A stretch of DNA of 35,482 nt from RGIG1681 sp045596905 (GCA_045596905.1 JAZODG010000036.1:1-35482); one strand, 5' to 3'; counted from the first letter of the stretch, positions 1 through 7,026 are shown. The notes: a model not told the origin generated them from the letters alone. Program-made: numbers and translations.

Positions 1-258
1 ACTTACTTTTCTTATATCATTTTCTGCAACAGGTTTATATAAATTGTAAATAATAGCGCTACCTATTCCAAGTTCTGTAACAGACAATAAATTTAATAAT
101 CCCGCTACCGCAGAGTTAACACCCAAATATTCAACACTTAAATAATAAATAAATATTGAACGAAATAAAAATTGCAATAAAATTTTTATACCATTAAAAA
201 CAATTGAGCTAAGAACCCCTTTTGCACTATTTACTTTTCTGGAAACAACATTACTCAT
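1..258 (-). CDS. polysaccharide flippase-like membrane protein, N-terminal part (cut by window edge)
   Basis: The first 86 codons of a minus-strand gene are visible; the rest lies beyond the left edge. It starts at ATG 256-258 with MSNVVSRKVNSAKG, followed by hydrophobic stretches typical of the first helices of Wzx/oligosaccharide flippases (for example NGIKILLQFLFRSIFIYYLS and the polar LGVNSAVAGLLNLLSVTELG turn). Such proteins move lipid-linked sugar units across the membrane. The start overlaps the stop of the upstream glycosyltransferase by 8 nt, so the two are translationally coupled and probably serve one surface polysaccharide pathway. Family assignment is inferred from a short N-terminus only. 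Confidence 0.6.
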   Translation of the reverse strand, partial: MSNVVSRKVNSAKGVLSSIVFNGIKILLQFLFRSIFIYYLSVEYLGVNSAVAGLLNLLSVTELGIGSAIIYNLYKPVAENDIRKVS

Positions 259-1504
259 GGCAAGTTTCCTTATAAATAACCTTTGCAATATTCTCTACAC
301 GATAGTCTATCAAATCTTGTGTTGCTTCTTCATAAGATAATGCTTTCCCTTTATTTCTTTTAATAAATTCAATTAATTTATCAATATCGTCTTGTGAATA
401 ATCGTTTAAATTAATATTTATTACTAAAGCATACTTTTCTAAAATCGGCAAACACATATCTTCTTTAATAAAATAAAAGTTTATAATAGGCTTACCCATG
501 CCAACATACTCAAGAATTTTGCTTGGCATTTGATGTTTCATTGTATTACCCAAATTCACCAAGAAGTCTGCATTGGCAATTTCCTGTAAACATTGTTCAT
601 GGGAAATGTAACCACCTATAAGTAAAGACTCTTTCTGAAAAAGTTCTTTTTTTCTTTCAACAATATCTTCGCAACCACGACTATACACTTTAAATTCACA
701 ATCTTTCTGAATTTTAGAAATTATATCAAACATTTTTTCTGGATTTCTAATATCTCTATAAAAACCACCAGTATAAACTAACACTGTTTTGTTATTATCT
801 TTTATACTTTTTGGCATCTCAACTTTTTTTAATGTTGGAATTAAAATTTCAGTGGTTTTGTCATGATAATATGGATTATAATCGTGTTTTAAATTCCATC
901 TCTTGATTCCTTCCACCATAAAAATATGATCTGCATTTTTTAAGATGCGTTGTGCCACCTTCTTTCTATAATCAATTTTATTTTTAAACAAGCAGTCATT
1001 ATAAACAAACGAATCAAGGAAAACCGGATACCATCTATCGGCAAGACCGTATTTCATTAATTTTTCACCTATAACATTCAATGCAAAAGGCATAGAAAAA
1101 GTAAATAAACAATCATAATGATCATTTATTTTTAATATCTTTTTATAAATCTTCTTTGGACTTAATAAGTCCATACTTATGAACTGTGTGGTATTTCTCT
1201 TGAATAAAATTTGAAGTTTTCTAACAAATCCATGAAACTTTCTAAAAAACCAAGGGAAATCCATCCAAATCTTTGCGTTGTATTTTTCTCCATACTTTTG
1301 CATCATTTTTGTAATGTATGTTCCTTCTTTTATTACATTACTACCATTGTGTACCGAAAAGTCTGCATCCGTTTCATCGTTTTTTATTGCAAAAAAATCC
1401 ACTTGATGGCCTTGAGTTTTGAAATATTCCATAATATTTTCGCAGCAAACAGTGTTTGCACTTGCATCTGGATAATATTTATCAACTAAACATAAAATTT
1501 TCAT
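251..1504 (-). CDS. GT-B glycosyltransferase (GT4-like)
   Basis: A 417-residue protein starting MKILCLVDKYYPDASANT, a typical first beta strand and loop of GT-B glycosyltransferases. The C-terminal half has the nucleotide-sugar-binding region PSKILEYVGMGKPIINFY near residues 345-365. It probably transfers a sugar to a lipid-linked or polysaccharide acceptor on the cytoplasmic face. I chose ATG 1502-1504 because AGGTG lies 7 nt upstream; a longer frame to 1537 lacks a ribosome site and adds residues that do not fit the family. It is followed, with an 8-nt overlap, by a flippase-like gene. The sugar substrate cannot be told. Confidence 0.8.
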   Translation of the reverse strand: MKILCLVDKYYPDASANTVCCENIMEYFKTQGHQVDFFAIKNDETDADFSVHNGSNVIKEGTYITKMMQKYGEKYNAKIWMDFPWFFRKFHGFVRKLQILFKRNTTQFISMDLLSPKKIYKKILKINDHYDCLFTFSMPFALNVIGEKLMKYGLADRWYPVFLDSFVYNDCLFKNKIDYRKKVAQRILKNADHIFMVEGIKRWNLKHDYNPYYHDKTTEILIPTLKKVEMPKSIKDNNKTVLVYTGGFYRDIRNPEKMFDIISKIQKDCEFKVYSRGCEDIVERKKELFQKESLLIGGYISHEQCLQEIANADFLVNLGNTMKHQMPSKILEYVGMGKPIINFYFIKEDMCLPILEKYALVININLNDYSQDDIDKLIEFIKRNKGKALSYEEATQDLIDYRVENIAKVIYKETCHE

Positions 1505-1601
1505 AAAACACCTATAACTAGATTTTGAAATGCTCAAAATATTGATAATAACATAATACTACATAAATAAACTGAAAATCAAGTTAATTGATTGCAAAGA
1601 A

Positions 1602-1624
1602 AAAACCCTATTTCTAGGGTTTTT
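1602..1624 (-). terminator. rho-independent terminator
   Basis: AAAACCCTA / TAGGGTTTT stem with a four-base loop and T-rich flanks on both strands. It lies just downstream of the hypothetical gene at 1634-2104 and separates it from the polysaccharide genes. Confidence 0.75.
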
Positions 1625-1633
1625 CTATTTCTC

Positions 1634-2104
1634 TTAAGCTTCTCTTGTGATTATTGCTTGTTCTTTTGCTTCTAATCTGGCTTGTTTGTTGAGTTGTTCA
1701 ACCTTTTCTTTTAAAGTTGCAAGTTTATATTCTCTTGCAATTTTGCCATCTAATGTGAAAGGTTCTGGCAAAATTTTGTAGTCTGCAATTGCTCCACCTT
1801 CAAGTGGAATTGCAACAAAAAATTCAGCACCATCAGAAACAGGGAATTTTAAACAACCTGAGTTTTCACCTGTTAACTTTTTCAAAACAAAACCTTTTCC
1901 TGAAACAGCTTCTTTTGATTGCTCATCTGAGTTACCCAAAAAGCAATCTCTATGAATATATGAATATTCTAATCCATCTTCTTTAACATCAACTTCACAT
2001 TCTCCCCAGAACAAGAATCCTGCTGGAAGCATTGCATAGTCATAATCTTTGCTAATAGACTTTGCCTTCTTTACTCTCTTTGCACTTTTTATAACACCAA
2101 CCAT
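1634..2104 (-). CDS. hypothetical protein, 156 aa
   Basis: I do not recognise this protein. It starts MVGVIKSAKRVKKAKS, with a basic N-terminus. A mixed beta-rich middle with no membrane segment follows (FLFWGECEVDVKEDGLEYSYIH), and the Glu/Lys-rich helical tail is probably a short coiled coil (about residues 128-152). No signal peptide is visible, so it is probably cytoplasmic. AAGGAAGG lies 8 nt upstream of the ATG. It is a single-gene unit with its own promoter (2138-2166) and terminator (1602-1624). Confidence 0.75.
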   Translation of the reverse strand: MVGVIKSAKRVKKAKSISKDYDYAMLPAGFLFWGECEVDVKEDGLEYSYIHRDCFLGNSDEQSKEAVSGKGFVLKKLTGENSGCLKFPVSDGAEFFVAIPLEGGAIADYKILPEPFTLDGKIAREYKLATLKEKVEQLNKQARLEAKEQAIITREA

Positions 2105-2137
2105 ATTGAACCTTCCTTAAAAATTTTTTGCACAAAT

Positions 2138-2166
2138 ATTATAGCTCAATATTAATTGATTTTCAA
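2138..2166 (-). promoter_or_regulatory. sigma-A type promoter for the 1634-2104 gene
   Basis: On the minus strand, TTGAAA (2161-2166), a 17-nt spacer and TATAAT (2138-2143), about 34 nt before the ATG. Confidence 0.75.
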
Positions 2167-2207
2167 GACCTAATTTTTAAAAACTACTACACTACTTACA
2201 CATTGTT

Positions 2208-2618
2208 TTATTTTTCAATATCATATTTCATTCCAGCTCCAATATGTCCATATGGACGACTTTTGAAACCAAATTTTTCGTAAAACCCTTCTTTACCAAA
2301 TGACGCCCCTAAGTATAAATAAGAATCGTCATCTTCTATGGTTTTATACCATTTAATGATTTCATCCATTAAAATCCTTCCGATACCTTTACCTTGATAT
2401 TCTTTTCTTGTAACCACATCATAAACTGTATAATAAGCTCCGTCACCCACGATTCTTGCCATACCAACAATTTGTTCTTTATCATAAACACATACCGAAA
2501 AATTAGACTTTTCTCTATGGCTGTTTATTTTATCATCATCTCTATTACCCCATCCAACTGAAGCAAATAAGTCATTAAACTCTGTGTTTGTTGGAAATTT
2601 GTAAACGATTTTAAACAT
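2208..2618 (-). CDS. GNAT family N-acetyltransferase
   Basis: 136 residues. The acetyl-CoA pyrophosphate-binding motif A is clear at about residues 68-80 (RKEYQGKGIGRIL, the Q/RxxGxG/A signature). It is preceded by the central strands (VGMARIVGDGAYYTVYDVV) and followed by the motif B region ending in FYEKFGF. It should transfer an acetyl group from acetyl-CoA to an amine; the substrate is unknown. I used ATG 2616-2618, with AGGAGA upstream. A longer frame to 2693 runs through the promoter and the next gene's terminator and is unlikely. It is a stand-alone gene between two terminated units. Confidence 0.85.
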   Translation of the reverse strand: MFKIVYKFPTNTEFNDLFASVGWGNRDDDKINSHREKSNFSVCVYDKEQIVGMARIVGDGAYYTVYDVVTRKEYQGKGIGRILMDEIIKWYKTIEDDDSYLYLGASFGKEGFYEKFGFKSRPYGHIGAGMKYDIEK

Positions 2619-2639
2619 AAAAACACTTCTCCTACCTTT

Positions 2640-2669
2640 ATTATAACAAAGCCATTGTGCAGCTGACAA
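2640..2669 (-). promoter_or_regulatory. promoter for the GNAT gene
   Basis: On the minus strand, TTGTCA (2664-2669), 18-nt spacer, TATAAT (2640-2645), 22 nt before the chosen ATG. It supports the shorter start. Confidence 0.7.
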
Positions 2670-2676
2670 CAAAAAA

Positions 2677-2697
2677 GGGTTGGAATCATCCAACCCC
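2677..2697 (-). terminator. terminator of the flavodiiron protein gene
   Basis: GGGTTGGA / TCCAACCC stem with an ATCA-type loop, followed on the minus strand by six T residues. It lies just after the stop of the 2703-3854 gene. Confidence 0.85.
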
Positions 2698-2702
2698 TGT
2701 TT

Positions 2703-3854
2703 TTATTTACAAATCTCTTTTGCCATAGCTTTCAAACTTGCTTCGCTTTCTGCGTTTAATGCAGACATGATTTTTACTGTGGCTTCGGTATATTTTAAGT
2801 CTTTGCACTTTTCAAGCATTGTTTTCATCACTCTTGTGGCTGTTGGCGCCCAACTTCCATTTTCAATAAAGCCTACTGTTTTATTTTGGAAGTTTCTTTC
2901 AACCAAATGATTAATAAACTCTTTCATAAATGGGAAAATATCGCCATTATAGGTTGTCGTTGCAAAAACAATCTTGCCATATCTGAACGCATCTTCAACA
3001 GCTTCTGCCATATCGCATCTGGCAAGGTCATTTACAACAACTTTTTGTCCATTTGCTTCAATTATATCGGCAAGTTTAAGTGCTGCTTTTTTTGTGTTAC
3101 CATAAACTGACGTATACGCAATCACAACACCTTCACTTTCCACGCCATAACTTGACCATGTATTATAAAGGTCAATATAATACCCAAGATTTTCTGTTAA
3201 AATTGGTCCATGTAAAGGACAGATTTTTTGAATATCAAACCCTGCGGCTTTCTTTAAAAGTGTTTGAACAGGAAGACCATATTTCCCAACAATACCGATA
3301 TAATATCTACGTGCTTCACAAGCCCACTCTTCGTCTATGTCTAATGCACCAAACTTTCCAAACGCATCAGCTGAAAACAACACTTTTTCAGATTCTTCAT
3401 ATGACAACACAACTTCAGGCCAGTGAACCATTGGTGCTTCAATAAACGAAAGTGTGTGGCTGCCAAGTTCTAACTTTGAACCTTCAGCAACAACAACTTG
3501 CCTATCTGCAAAATCAGTACCAAAAAAGTTTTTCATCATAACAAAAGCTTTTGCTGATGAAACAATTTTTGCATTTGGAAACTTCTCTGCAAAGTGCATG
3601 ATGCTTCCAGAATGGTCAGGCTCCATATGATGAACAACCAAAAAGTCTGGTTGTCTGTCACCCAAAACCTTACAGATATTTTCTATCCAAGCATCTGCAA
3701 ATCTTTCGTCAACTGAATCTAAAACAGCAACCTTTTCATCAATTATAACATAAGAATTATAAGCCATTCCATTTGGAACAATATATTGACCTTCAAACAA
3801 ATCAATTTCTTTATCGTTCACTCCAATGTATTTTATATTTTTGCTAATTTCCAT
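2703..3854 (-). CDS. flavodiiron protein (A-type flavoprotein, O2/NO reductase)
   Basis: 383 residues in the usual two-domain order. The first is a metallo-beta-lactamase-like di-iron domain (about 1-245). It carries the ligand motif HHMEPDH near residue 80, MVHWPE near 143, SADAFG near 162 and CPLHGP near 213. The second is a flavodoxin domain (about 250-383) with the FMN phosphate loop YTSVYGNTKKAA. Family members reduce O2 to water or NO to N2O in the cytoplasm of anaerobes. No rubredoxin domain is fused, so a separate electron donor is needed. AAGGAG precedes the ATG. It is a single-gene unit with its own terminator. A superoxide reductase lies at 15188, in keeping with an anaerobic lifestyle. 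Confidence 0.93.
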   Translation of the reverse strand: MEISKNIKYIGVNDKEIDLFEGQYIVPNGMAYNSYVIIDEKVAVLDSVDERFADAWIENICKVLGDRQPDFLVVHHMEPDHSGSIMHFAEKFPNAKIVSSAKAFVMMKNFFGTDFADRQVVVAEGSKLELGSHTLSFIEAPMVHWPEVVLSYEESEKVLFSADAFGKFGALDIDEEWACEARRYYIGIVGKYGLPVQTLLKKAAGFDIQKICPLHGPILTENLGYYIDLYNTWSSYGVESEGVVIAYTSVYGNTKKAALKLADIIEANGQKVVVNDLARCDMAEAVEDAFRYGKIVFATTTYNGDIFPFMKEFINHLVERNFQNKTVGFIENGSWAPTATRVMKTMLEKCKDLKYTEATVKIMSALNAESEASLKAMAKEICK

Positions 3855-3919
3855 TAGTTTTCTCCTTTATTTGAATCTCTTTTGATTTTAACATAAACCT
3901 AAAATTTTGCAAAACAAAA

Positions 3920-3941
3920 AGGGAGCCAAAATTGGCTTCCT
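3920..3941 (-). terminator. terminator of the 3952-4479 gene
   Basis: GGAAGCCAA / TTGGCTCCC stem followed on the minus strand by TTTTTG. It directly follows the stop of the membrane-anchored protein. Confidence 0.8.
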
Positions 3942-3951
3942 TTGTAAATTA

Positions 3952-4479
3952 TTAAGGCTCCATTACATTCATTTTTATCACAAAATCTTTAGTATCTACA
4001 ACAGAAGTGAATGTTTTTGTGCCAGCGATTCTCACTCTCACGGTATATTCTCCTAGCGCTGTTGGCTGAGTTGATGTGTAGGTGCTATCTTCTGCTCCCT
4101 TAACCTTATATTCAACAGTTACAGTGCCGTCAGAGTTTGTGTCAAAAGATGGTGGAACAAAGAACTCTTCAAATGGATTGTAATACATGTCATCCATAAC
4201 AAAATTTGTGATAGTTGCCACAGTTTTGTTAACCTTAAATGTTTCCGTTCCTTTTTCGCCACACTCACAAGATTTGTGATATGTTCGTGAAGAGTCATCT
4301 TCAGATGCAAAATAAACTTCAGTTGCAACTTCGTAGGTATAGTTGTGTTTATGTTTGTTGAGAGCTATAGGCAAAACAATTGCACAAACTATTCCCGCAA
4401 CAACCACTGCAGCTATCACTGCTGACCAGAGCTTGTTCTTTAATACCCAAGCCCAAACCTTTTTAAAAAAATTTTTCAT
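3952..4479 (-). CDS. membrane-anchored extracellular protein with Ig-like domain
   Basis: 175 residues. A basic N-terminus (MKNFFKKVWAWVLKNK) leads into one transmembrane helix (about 18-40, AVIAAVVVAGIVCAIVLPIAL), so the rest is probably outside the cell. Next comes a segment of the type HNYTYE...TYHKSCECGEKGTETF (about 45-80), a Cys/His motif seen in many surface proteins of gut Bacillota. A beta-sandwich-like stretch at the C-terminus resembles bacterial Ig/MBG repeats (TVEYKVKGAEDSTY and LGEYTVRVRIAGT). Only one such repeat is present, so this is short for the class. Its function is unknown; adhesion is only a guess. Confidence 0.75.
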   Translation of the reverse strand: MKNFFKKVWAWVLKNKLWSAVIAAVVVAGIVCAIVLPIALNKHKHNYTYEVATEVYFASEDDSSRTYHKSCECGEKGTETFKVNKTVATITNFVMDDMYYNPFEEFFVPPSFDTNSDGTVTVEYKVKGAEDSTYTSTQPTALGEYTVRVRIAGTKTFTSVVDTKDFVIKMNVMEP

Positions 4480-4511
4480 ATAATCACCCTTGACAAAATA
4501 AAATGTTTTTG

Positions 4512-4540
4512 AATATAAAATTCACGTGCTATTCTGCCAA
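4512..4540 (-). promoter_or_regulatory. promoter for the membrane-anchored protein gene
   Basis: On the minus strand, TTGGCA (4535-4540), 17-nt spacer, TATATT (4512-4517), 33 nt before the ATG. Confidence 0.55.
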
Positions 4541-4641
4541 TCTAATACACATACATTTTATCTCTCACTGAAAATTTTTGTCAAGCATATACAAAAACTT
4601 GCACGCCTTTTTATGTTTTATTTTGTTGAGAGAAATATTTT

Positions 4642-5280
4642 CTATTTCAACAACCCTTTTATGTATAGTGACAACCTTGAGTCATCTGCATTTGCTTCAA
4701 AAAGCGATTTGAAGTTTTTGCCACTAATTGTATGCATCAAAAACTCTTGGTCAATGTTTTTTATAATCTCAAGCATATCTTGATGTGTGATTTTTTTAAC
4801 TTCGTCCAATATCTTTTTGTTACGTTGTTCAGGAACAACTCTTTCTTTTGGATATCCATTTCCTGCTTCATGAGCAAAAAGTTCATTAAAACAATATTCA
4901 AGATTGAGTTCTGCACCCCAACCAAAACCTTTTGCAAAAGGAAAACTTACGGTGTTGCCGTCATTAATTTGCATAAACATATATGCATCACTAGGGTCAA
5001 CAATATGCCCACACAAAACGTTTGGAAAAGAGTTTGCTGCAAGCATTGCCCCTTCACCTGTTCCACAGCCAGTAACAACAAAGTCAACTGTTTTTGTGTT
5101 TAACAAAATCGCCGTCAAAAGACCGGCTTCAACATATGTAAGCTGTGTTTCATCTTCAGCGTTATAAGTTCCAAAATTTAAAACTTCATGACCATATTTT
5201 TCAGCAACCTTTTTTAAGGAATTGTATATCATTTCATTTTTTGAACATTGTGAATTTTCATTAATAAGTGCAATTTTCAT
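4642..5280 (-). CDS. RpiB/LacA/LacB family sugar-phosphate isomerase
   Basis: 212 residues, longer than the roughly 150 of classical RpiB. The N-terminus MKIALINENSQCSKN and the motif VVTGCGTGEGAMLAANSFPNV (about 70-90) match the family's phosphate-binding and active-site region, where a Cys acts as general base and GTG contacts the phosphate. The C-terminal 60 residues are extra. Members interconvert aldose and ketose phosphates in the cytoplasm (ribose-5-phosphate/ribulose-5-phosphate, or galactose-6-phosphate/tagatose-6-phosphate). No sugar operon surrounds the gene, so the substrate is open. AAGGAG lies upstream, and the promoter is at 5301-5330. Confidence 0.8.
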   Translation of the reverse strand: MKIALINENSQCSKNEMIYNSLKKVAEKYGHEVLNFGTYNAEDETQLTYVEAGLLTAILLNTKTVDFVVTGCGTGEGAMLAANSFPNVLCGHIVDPSDAYMFMQINDGNTVSFPFAKGFGWGAELNLEYCFNELFAHEAGNGYPKERVVPEQRNKKILDEVKKITHQDMLEIIKNIDQEFLMHTISGKNFKSLFEANADDSRLSLYIKGLLK

Positions 5281-5300
5281 AAAACATCTCCTTGTGTTTA

Positions 5301-5330
5301 ATTATACAAAAAGTTTGTCACATATGTCAA
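5301..5330 (-). promoter_or_regulatory. promoter for the RpiB-like gene
   Basis: On the minus strand, consensus TTGACA (5325-5330), 18-nt spacer, TATAAT (5301-5306), 20 nt before the ATG. Confidence 0.8.
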
Positions 5331-5354
5331 TTTAACAGCAAACTCAAAGCCAAC

Positions 5355-5388
5355 GAAAAAGAAACAGCAATAGCGCTGTCTCTTTCTC
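5355..5388 (-). terminator. strong hairpin downstream of the 20-aa ORF
   Basis: Minus-strand GAGAAAGAGACAGC pairs with GCTGTTTCTTTTTC (14 pairs, two G-U) around a six-base loop. The T-rich 3' arm suggests a terminator for the transcript from the promoter at 5578-5586. About 100 nt of untranslated RNA would lie between the small ORF and this hairpin. No long T-tract follows, so it may be a processed 3' end instead. Confidence 0.5.
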
Positions 5389-5488
5389 AAGAAAAGAATA
5401 AAAAAAATAAAGAAGGGGTAAACAAAAATGAATACCAAACAGGTGGAAAAGAACAAAACCACCCCCCGTAAAAATTTGAATGATTATG

Positions 5489-5551
5489 TTATCTATTCAT
5501 CAAAGCCCCGAAAAACGAACCAATAAAGACTATTGCTAAAACAAAAAACAT
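5489..5551 (-). CDS. 20-aa hydrophobic membrane peptide (small ORF)
   Basis: The frame MFFVLAIVFIGSFFGALMNR is read from ATG 5549-5551 to TAA 5489-5491. AAAGGAG lies about 9 nt upstream and an extended -10 promoter sits 27 nt before the ATG. The peptide is one hydrophobic helix ending in a positively charged tail (MNR), as in single-span membrane peptides, type I toxin peptides or small regulators. It lies in an otherwise gene-free 454-bp stretch and is followed by a strong hairpin. I found no complementary antitoxin RNA by eye. The function is unknown; coding status rests on the ribosome site, promoter and composition. Confidence 0.55.
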   Translation of the reverse strand: MFFVLAIVFIGSFFGALMNR

Positions 5552-5577
5552 AATTTATTTCTCCTTTTTACAATTAT

Positions 5578-5586
5578 ATTATAGCA
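5578..5586 (-). promoter_or_regulatory. extended -10 promoter of the 20-aa ORF
   Basis: TGCTATAAT on the minus strand, an extended -10 element, with only a weak T-rich -35 region. Confidence 0.55.
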
Positions 5587-5667
5587 AATACTAAATACCA
5601 AAAAACGGATTTGAATATTAGTTTTAAATTCTATTAAATTTTGAAGCCAAAAATCACGCAAAATAAA

Positions 5668-5694
5668 AACCGAACCCATTATTATTGTTCGGTT
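5668..5694 (-). terminator. terminator at the end of the toxin/immunity array
   Basis: AACCGAAC / GTTCGGTT stem with an 11-nt loop, then TTTATTTT on the minus strand. It lies just past the last copy of the array's tail repeat and ends transcription from the first immunity gene. Confidence 0.8.
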
Positions 5695-5701
5695 TCATAG
5701 C

Positions 5702-5728
5702 TTTTGGTGAGCACGTGATAACTAAATT
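5702..5728. repeat. third, partial copy of the array repeat (tail only)
   Basis: TTTTGGTGAGCACGTGATAA and the following ACTAAATT also occur at the right ends of the two long repeats (6332-6359, and with small changes 7032-7060). It follows the stop of the first immunity gene and marks the left boundary of the array. Confidence 0.8.
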
Positions 5729-5734
5729 TAGTTT

Positions 5735-6016
5735 CTATCTTTTAATTATTTTAAATTCGTCAGGAAATTCTCTTTCAGCATCTTCGAATCTTTCAAATAT
5801 ATCCCCTAAAACTTTTTTATTATAATCATTTTCTTCTTGATTAAATCCAACAAAAATTATTTCACAAGGTGTTTCAATGTAACCTGAAAGCATATCCCAT
5901 AAAGCAGGTGGGTTTTTACCAAACCAATCTGGCAAATTCATTTTCTTTTGAATAATGTCATAAAATTCTTCTGCCCATTCAAATTCTTTTCTATTAAATT
6001 CATACTTAATCATCAT
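5735..6016 (-). CDS. barstar-family immunity protein 1
   Basis: About 93 residues. The segment FYDIIQKKMNLPDWFGKNPPALWDMLSGY (described here by its ends FYDII and LSGY) is the barstar signature. Barstar's helix-2 Asp39 is kept in ALWD, while the Asp35 position is Pro. Barstars bind and block barnase-type RNases. Two ATGs are in tandem (6014-6016 and 6011-6013); GGAG is 3 nt from the first and 6 nt from the second, so the second may be used. A TTG-initiated frame from 6031 is less likely. It starts 7 nt after a barnase-like toxin fragment, as expected for a toxin/immunity pair. Confidence 0.82.
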   Translation of the reverse strand: MMIKYEFNRKEFEWAEEFYDIIQKKMNLPDWFGKNPPALWDMLSGYIETPCEIIFVGFNQEENDYNKKVLGDIFERFEDAEREFPDEFKIIKR

Positions 6017-6023
6017 CTTCTCC

Positions 6024-6191
6024 TTATTCAATTACAACAAATCTTTTGTAATGCATATCAGTTAAAAAGATTAAACCATCATTTGAAAATATTAATCTTA
6101 AATTATTTCTATATCCACCTTTATAATTAATATCACATTCATACCAAACTCTACCATTCTTTTGAGGGAGTAATGGTGGGCGTGGTTTAAT
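6024..6191 (-). pseudogene. barnase-type RNase toxin C-terminal fragment 1
   Basis: An open stretch of 55 codons runs from just after an in-frame TAA (6192-6194) to TAA 6024-6026, without a plausible start. It reads NGRVWYECDINYKGGYRNN, then LRLIFSNDGLIFLTDMHYKRF, matching the C-terminal half of barnase (GRTWREADINYTSGFRNSDR, then YSSDWLIYKTTDHYQTF). Barnase catalytic residues Glu73, Arg83, Arg87 and His102 all have counterparts (YEC, YRN, LRL, MHY). The N-terminal half, with the Lys27 helix, is missing. It is directly followed by a barstar gene. It is best read as a displaced toxin cassette of a polymorphic toxin, not a full gene. Confidence 0.78.
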
Positions 6192-6263
6192 TTACCCCAC
6201 ATCTCTTTGCCCCATAAAGGGATGCAGAATTACCACTAAATCTTCTACCTCATCACTGATTTT

Positions 6264-6292
6264 ATTATATACATAATTTTATTATTTGTAAA
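6264..6292 (-). promoter_or_regulatory. promoter inside repeat copy A
   Basis: On the minus strand, TTTACA (6287-6292), 17-nt spacer, TATAAT (6264-6269). It could drive toxin fragment 1 and immunity gene 1 independently. The same element is in copy B. Confidence 0.6.
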
Positions 6293-6306
6293 TATAAGAC
6301 TAAAAA

Positions 6307-6326
6307 GGAAGTCGATATTGACTTCC
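6307..6326 (-). terminator. terminator inside repeat copy A
   Basis: GGAAGTC / GACTTCC stem with a six-base loop and T-runs on both sides. It ends the unit upstream (immunity gene 2) just before the promoter of the next unit. Confidence 0.8.
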
Positions 6327-6377
6327 TTTTAATTTTGGTGAGCACGTGATAACTAAATTGAACACTTATTTGATATA

Positions 6378-6710
6378 CTATTTTTCATCATTAATAAATT
6401 CAATTTTGTTGTTTGGAAATTTTTTTGTAATATCTTTAAAAACTTCAAAAATTAACTTCCATTTATAATTTTCATAATTTTTGGCTGTTTCAGCATTCTT
6501 TATTGCATCCAAATCAAAATTCTTAAAGATAATATGAAAATTATCTTGGTGACAATACCATAAAAATTCATTTAATTTATCAGCACTATAACCTAAACTA
6601 TCAAATGTTTCCCAATCGTTCATACCTGCACCATCTAAATCAACATAGATTCTTTCATAAAAATCTTTATAGTCTTTTATTATATTTCTATCGTAAATTA
6701 ACTTTTTCAT
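6378..6710 (-). CDS. barstar-like immunity protein 2
   Basis: 110 residues. It resembles barstar in layout: a first strand (LIYDRNIIKDYKDFYERIYVDL), then a helix/loop in which DKLNEFLWYC takes the place of the barstar LDALWD motif, then a strand and helix ending NKIEFIND. It is only weakly similar to immunity protein 1. The neighbour upstream is a barnase-type fragment, which supports an inhibitor role. AGGAG overlaps the toxin stop codon, 6 nt before ATG 6708-6710, so the pair would be co-translated. Acidic composition fits an inhibitor of a basic RNase. Family membership is partly inferred from context. Confidence 0.7.
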   Translation of the reverse strand: MKKLIYDRNIIKDYKDFYERIYVDLDGAGMNDWETFDSLGYSADKLNEFLWYCHQDNFHIIFKNFDLDAIKNAETAKNYENYKWKLIFEVFKDITKKFPNNKIEFINDEK

Positions 6711-6719
6711 ATCTTTCTC

Positions 6720-6890
6720 CTAAATAATTTGATAGGGTTTATCTTTAAAATGGTCTGTGTAAAACATTAAACCATCATTTGAGTAATATAGCCTACTAAA
6801 AGTTCTACGATTTACACTTGCATAATCAACATCACACTCATACCAAATTCTACCATTCTTTTGAGGGGGTAATGGTGGGCGTGGTTTAAT
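6720..6890 (-). pseudogene. barnase-type RNase toxin C-terminal fragment 2
   Basis: 56 open codons after an in-frame TAA (6891-6893), ending at TAG 6720-6722. It shares KPRPPL-PQKNGR-WYECD with fragment 1 and then diverges: VDYASVNRRTFSRLYYSNDG, then LMFYTDHFKDKPYQII. The positions of barnase Glu73, Arg83, Arg87 and His102 are again filled (YEC, NRR, SRL, DHF). There is no start codon or N-terminal half. The immunity gene starts 9 nt downstream. The shared front plus variable back is how polymorphic-toxin cassettes are built. Confidence 0.75.
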
Positions 6891-6962
6891 TTACCCCACA
6901 TCTCTTTGACCCATAAAGGGGTGCAGAATTACCACTAAATCTTCTACCTCATCACTGATTTT

Positions 6963-6991
6963 ATTATATACATAATTTTATTATTTGTAAA
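6963..6991 (-). promoter_or_regulatory. promoter inside repeat copy B
   Basis: On the minus strand, TTTACA (6986-6991), 17-nt spacer, TATAAT (6963-6968), upstream of toxin fragment 2 and immunity gene 2. Confidence 0.6.
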
Positions 6992-7006
6992 TATAAGACT
7001 AAAAAA

Positions 7007-7026
7007 GGAAGTCGATATTGACTTCC
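7007..7026 (-). terminator. terminator inside repeat copy B
   Basis: GGAAGTC / GACTTCC hairpin with T-runs, identical to the one in copy A. It terminates the hydrolase gene. Confidence 0.8.

Larger units (their letters stand above)
6132..6367. repeat. array repeat, copy A (236 bp)
   Basis: About 96% identical to 6831-7068. In transcription order (minus strand) it holds the tail AGTTATCACGTGCTC, a terminator hairpin, a promoter, a shared leader and the first codons of the toxin fragment (up to YEC). The sequences then diverge into different toxin ends and immunity genes. Confidence 0.92.

Noticed and set aside
4630..4660. terminator after the RpiB-like gene
   Set aside because: The pairing GTTGA/TCAAC with inner AGAAA/TTTCT is weak, overlaps the stop codon region and lacks a T-tract.
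6024..6191. reading toxin fragment 1 as a complete gene
   Set aside because: There is no start codon after the upstream TAA and the N-terminal half of the RNase fold is missing.
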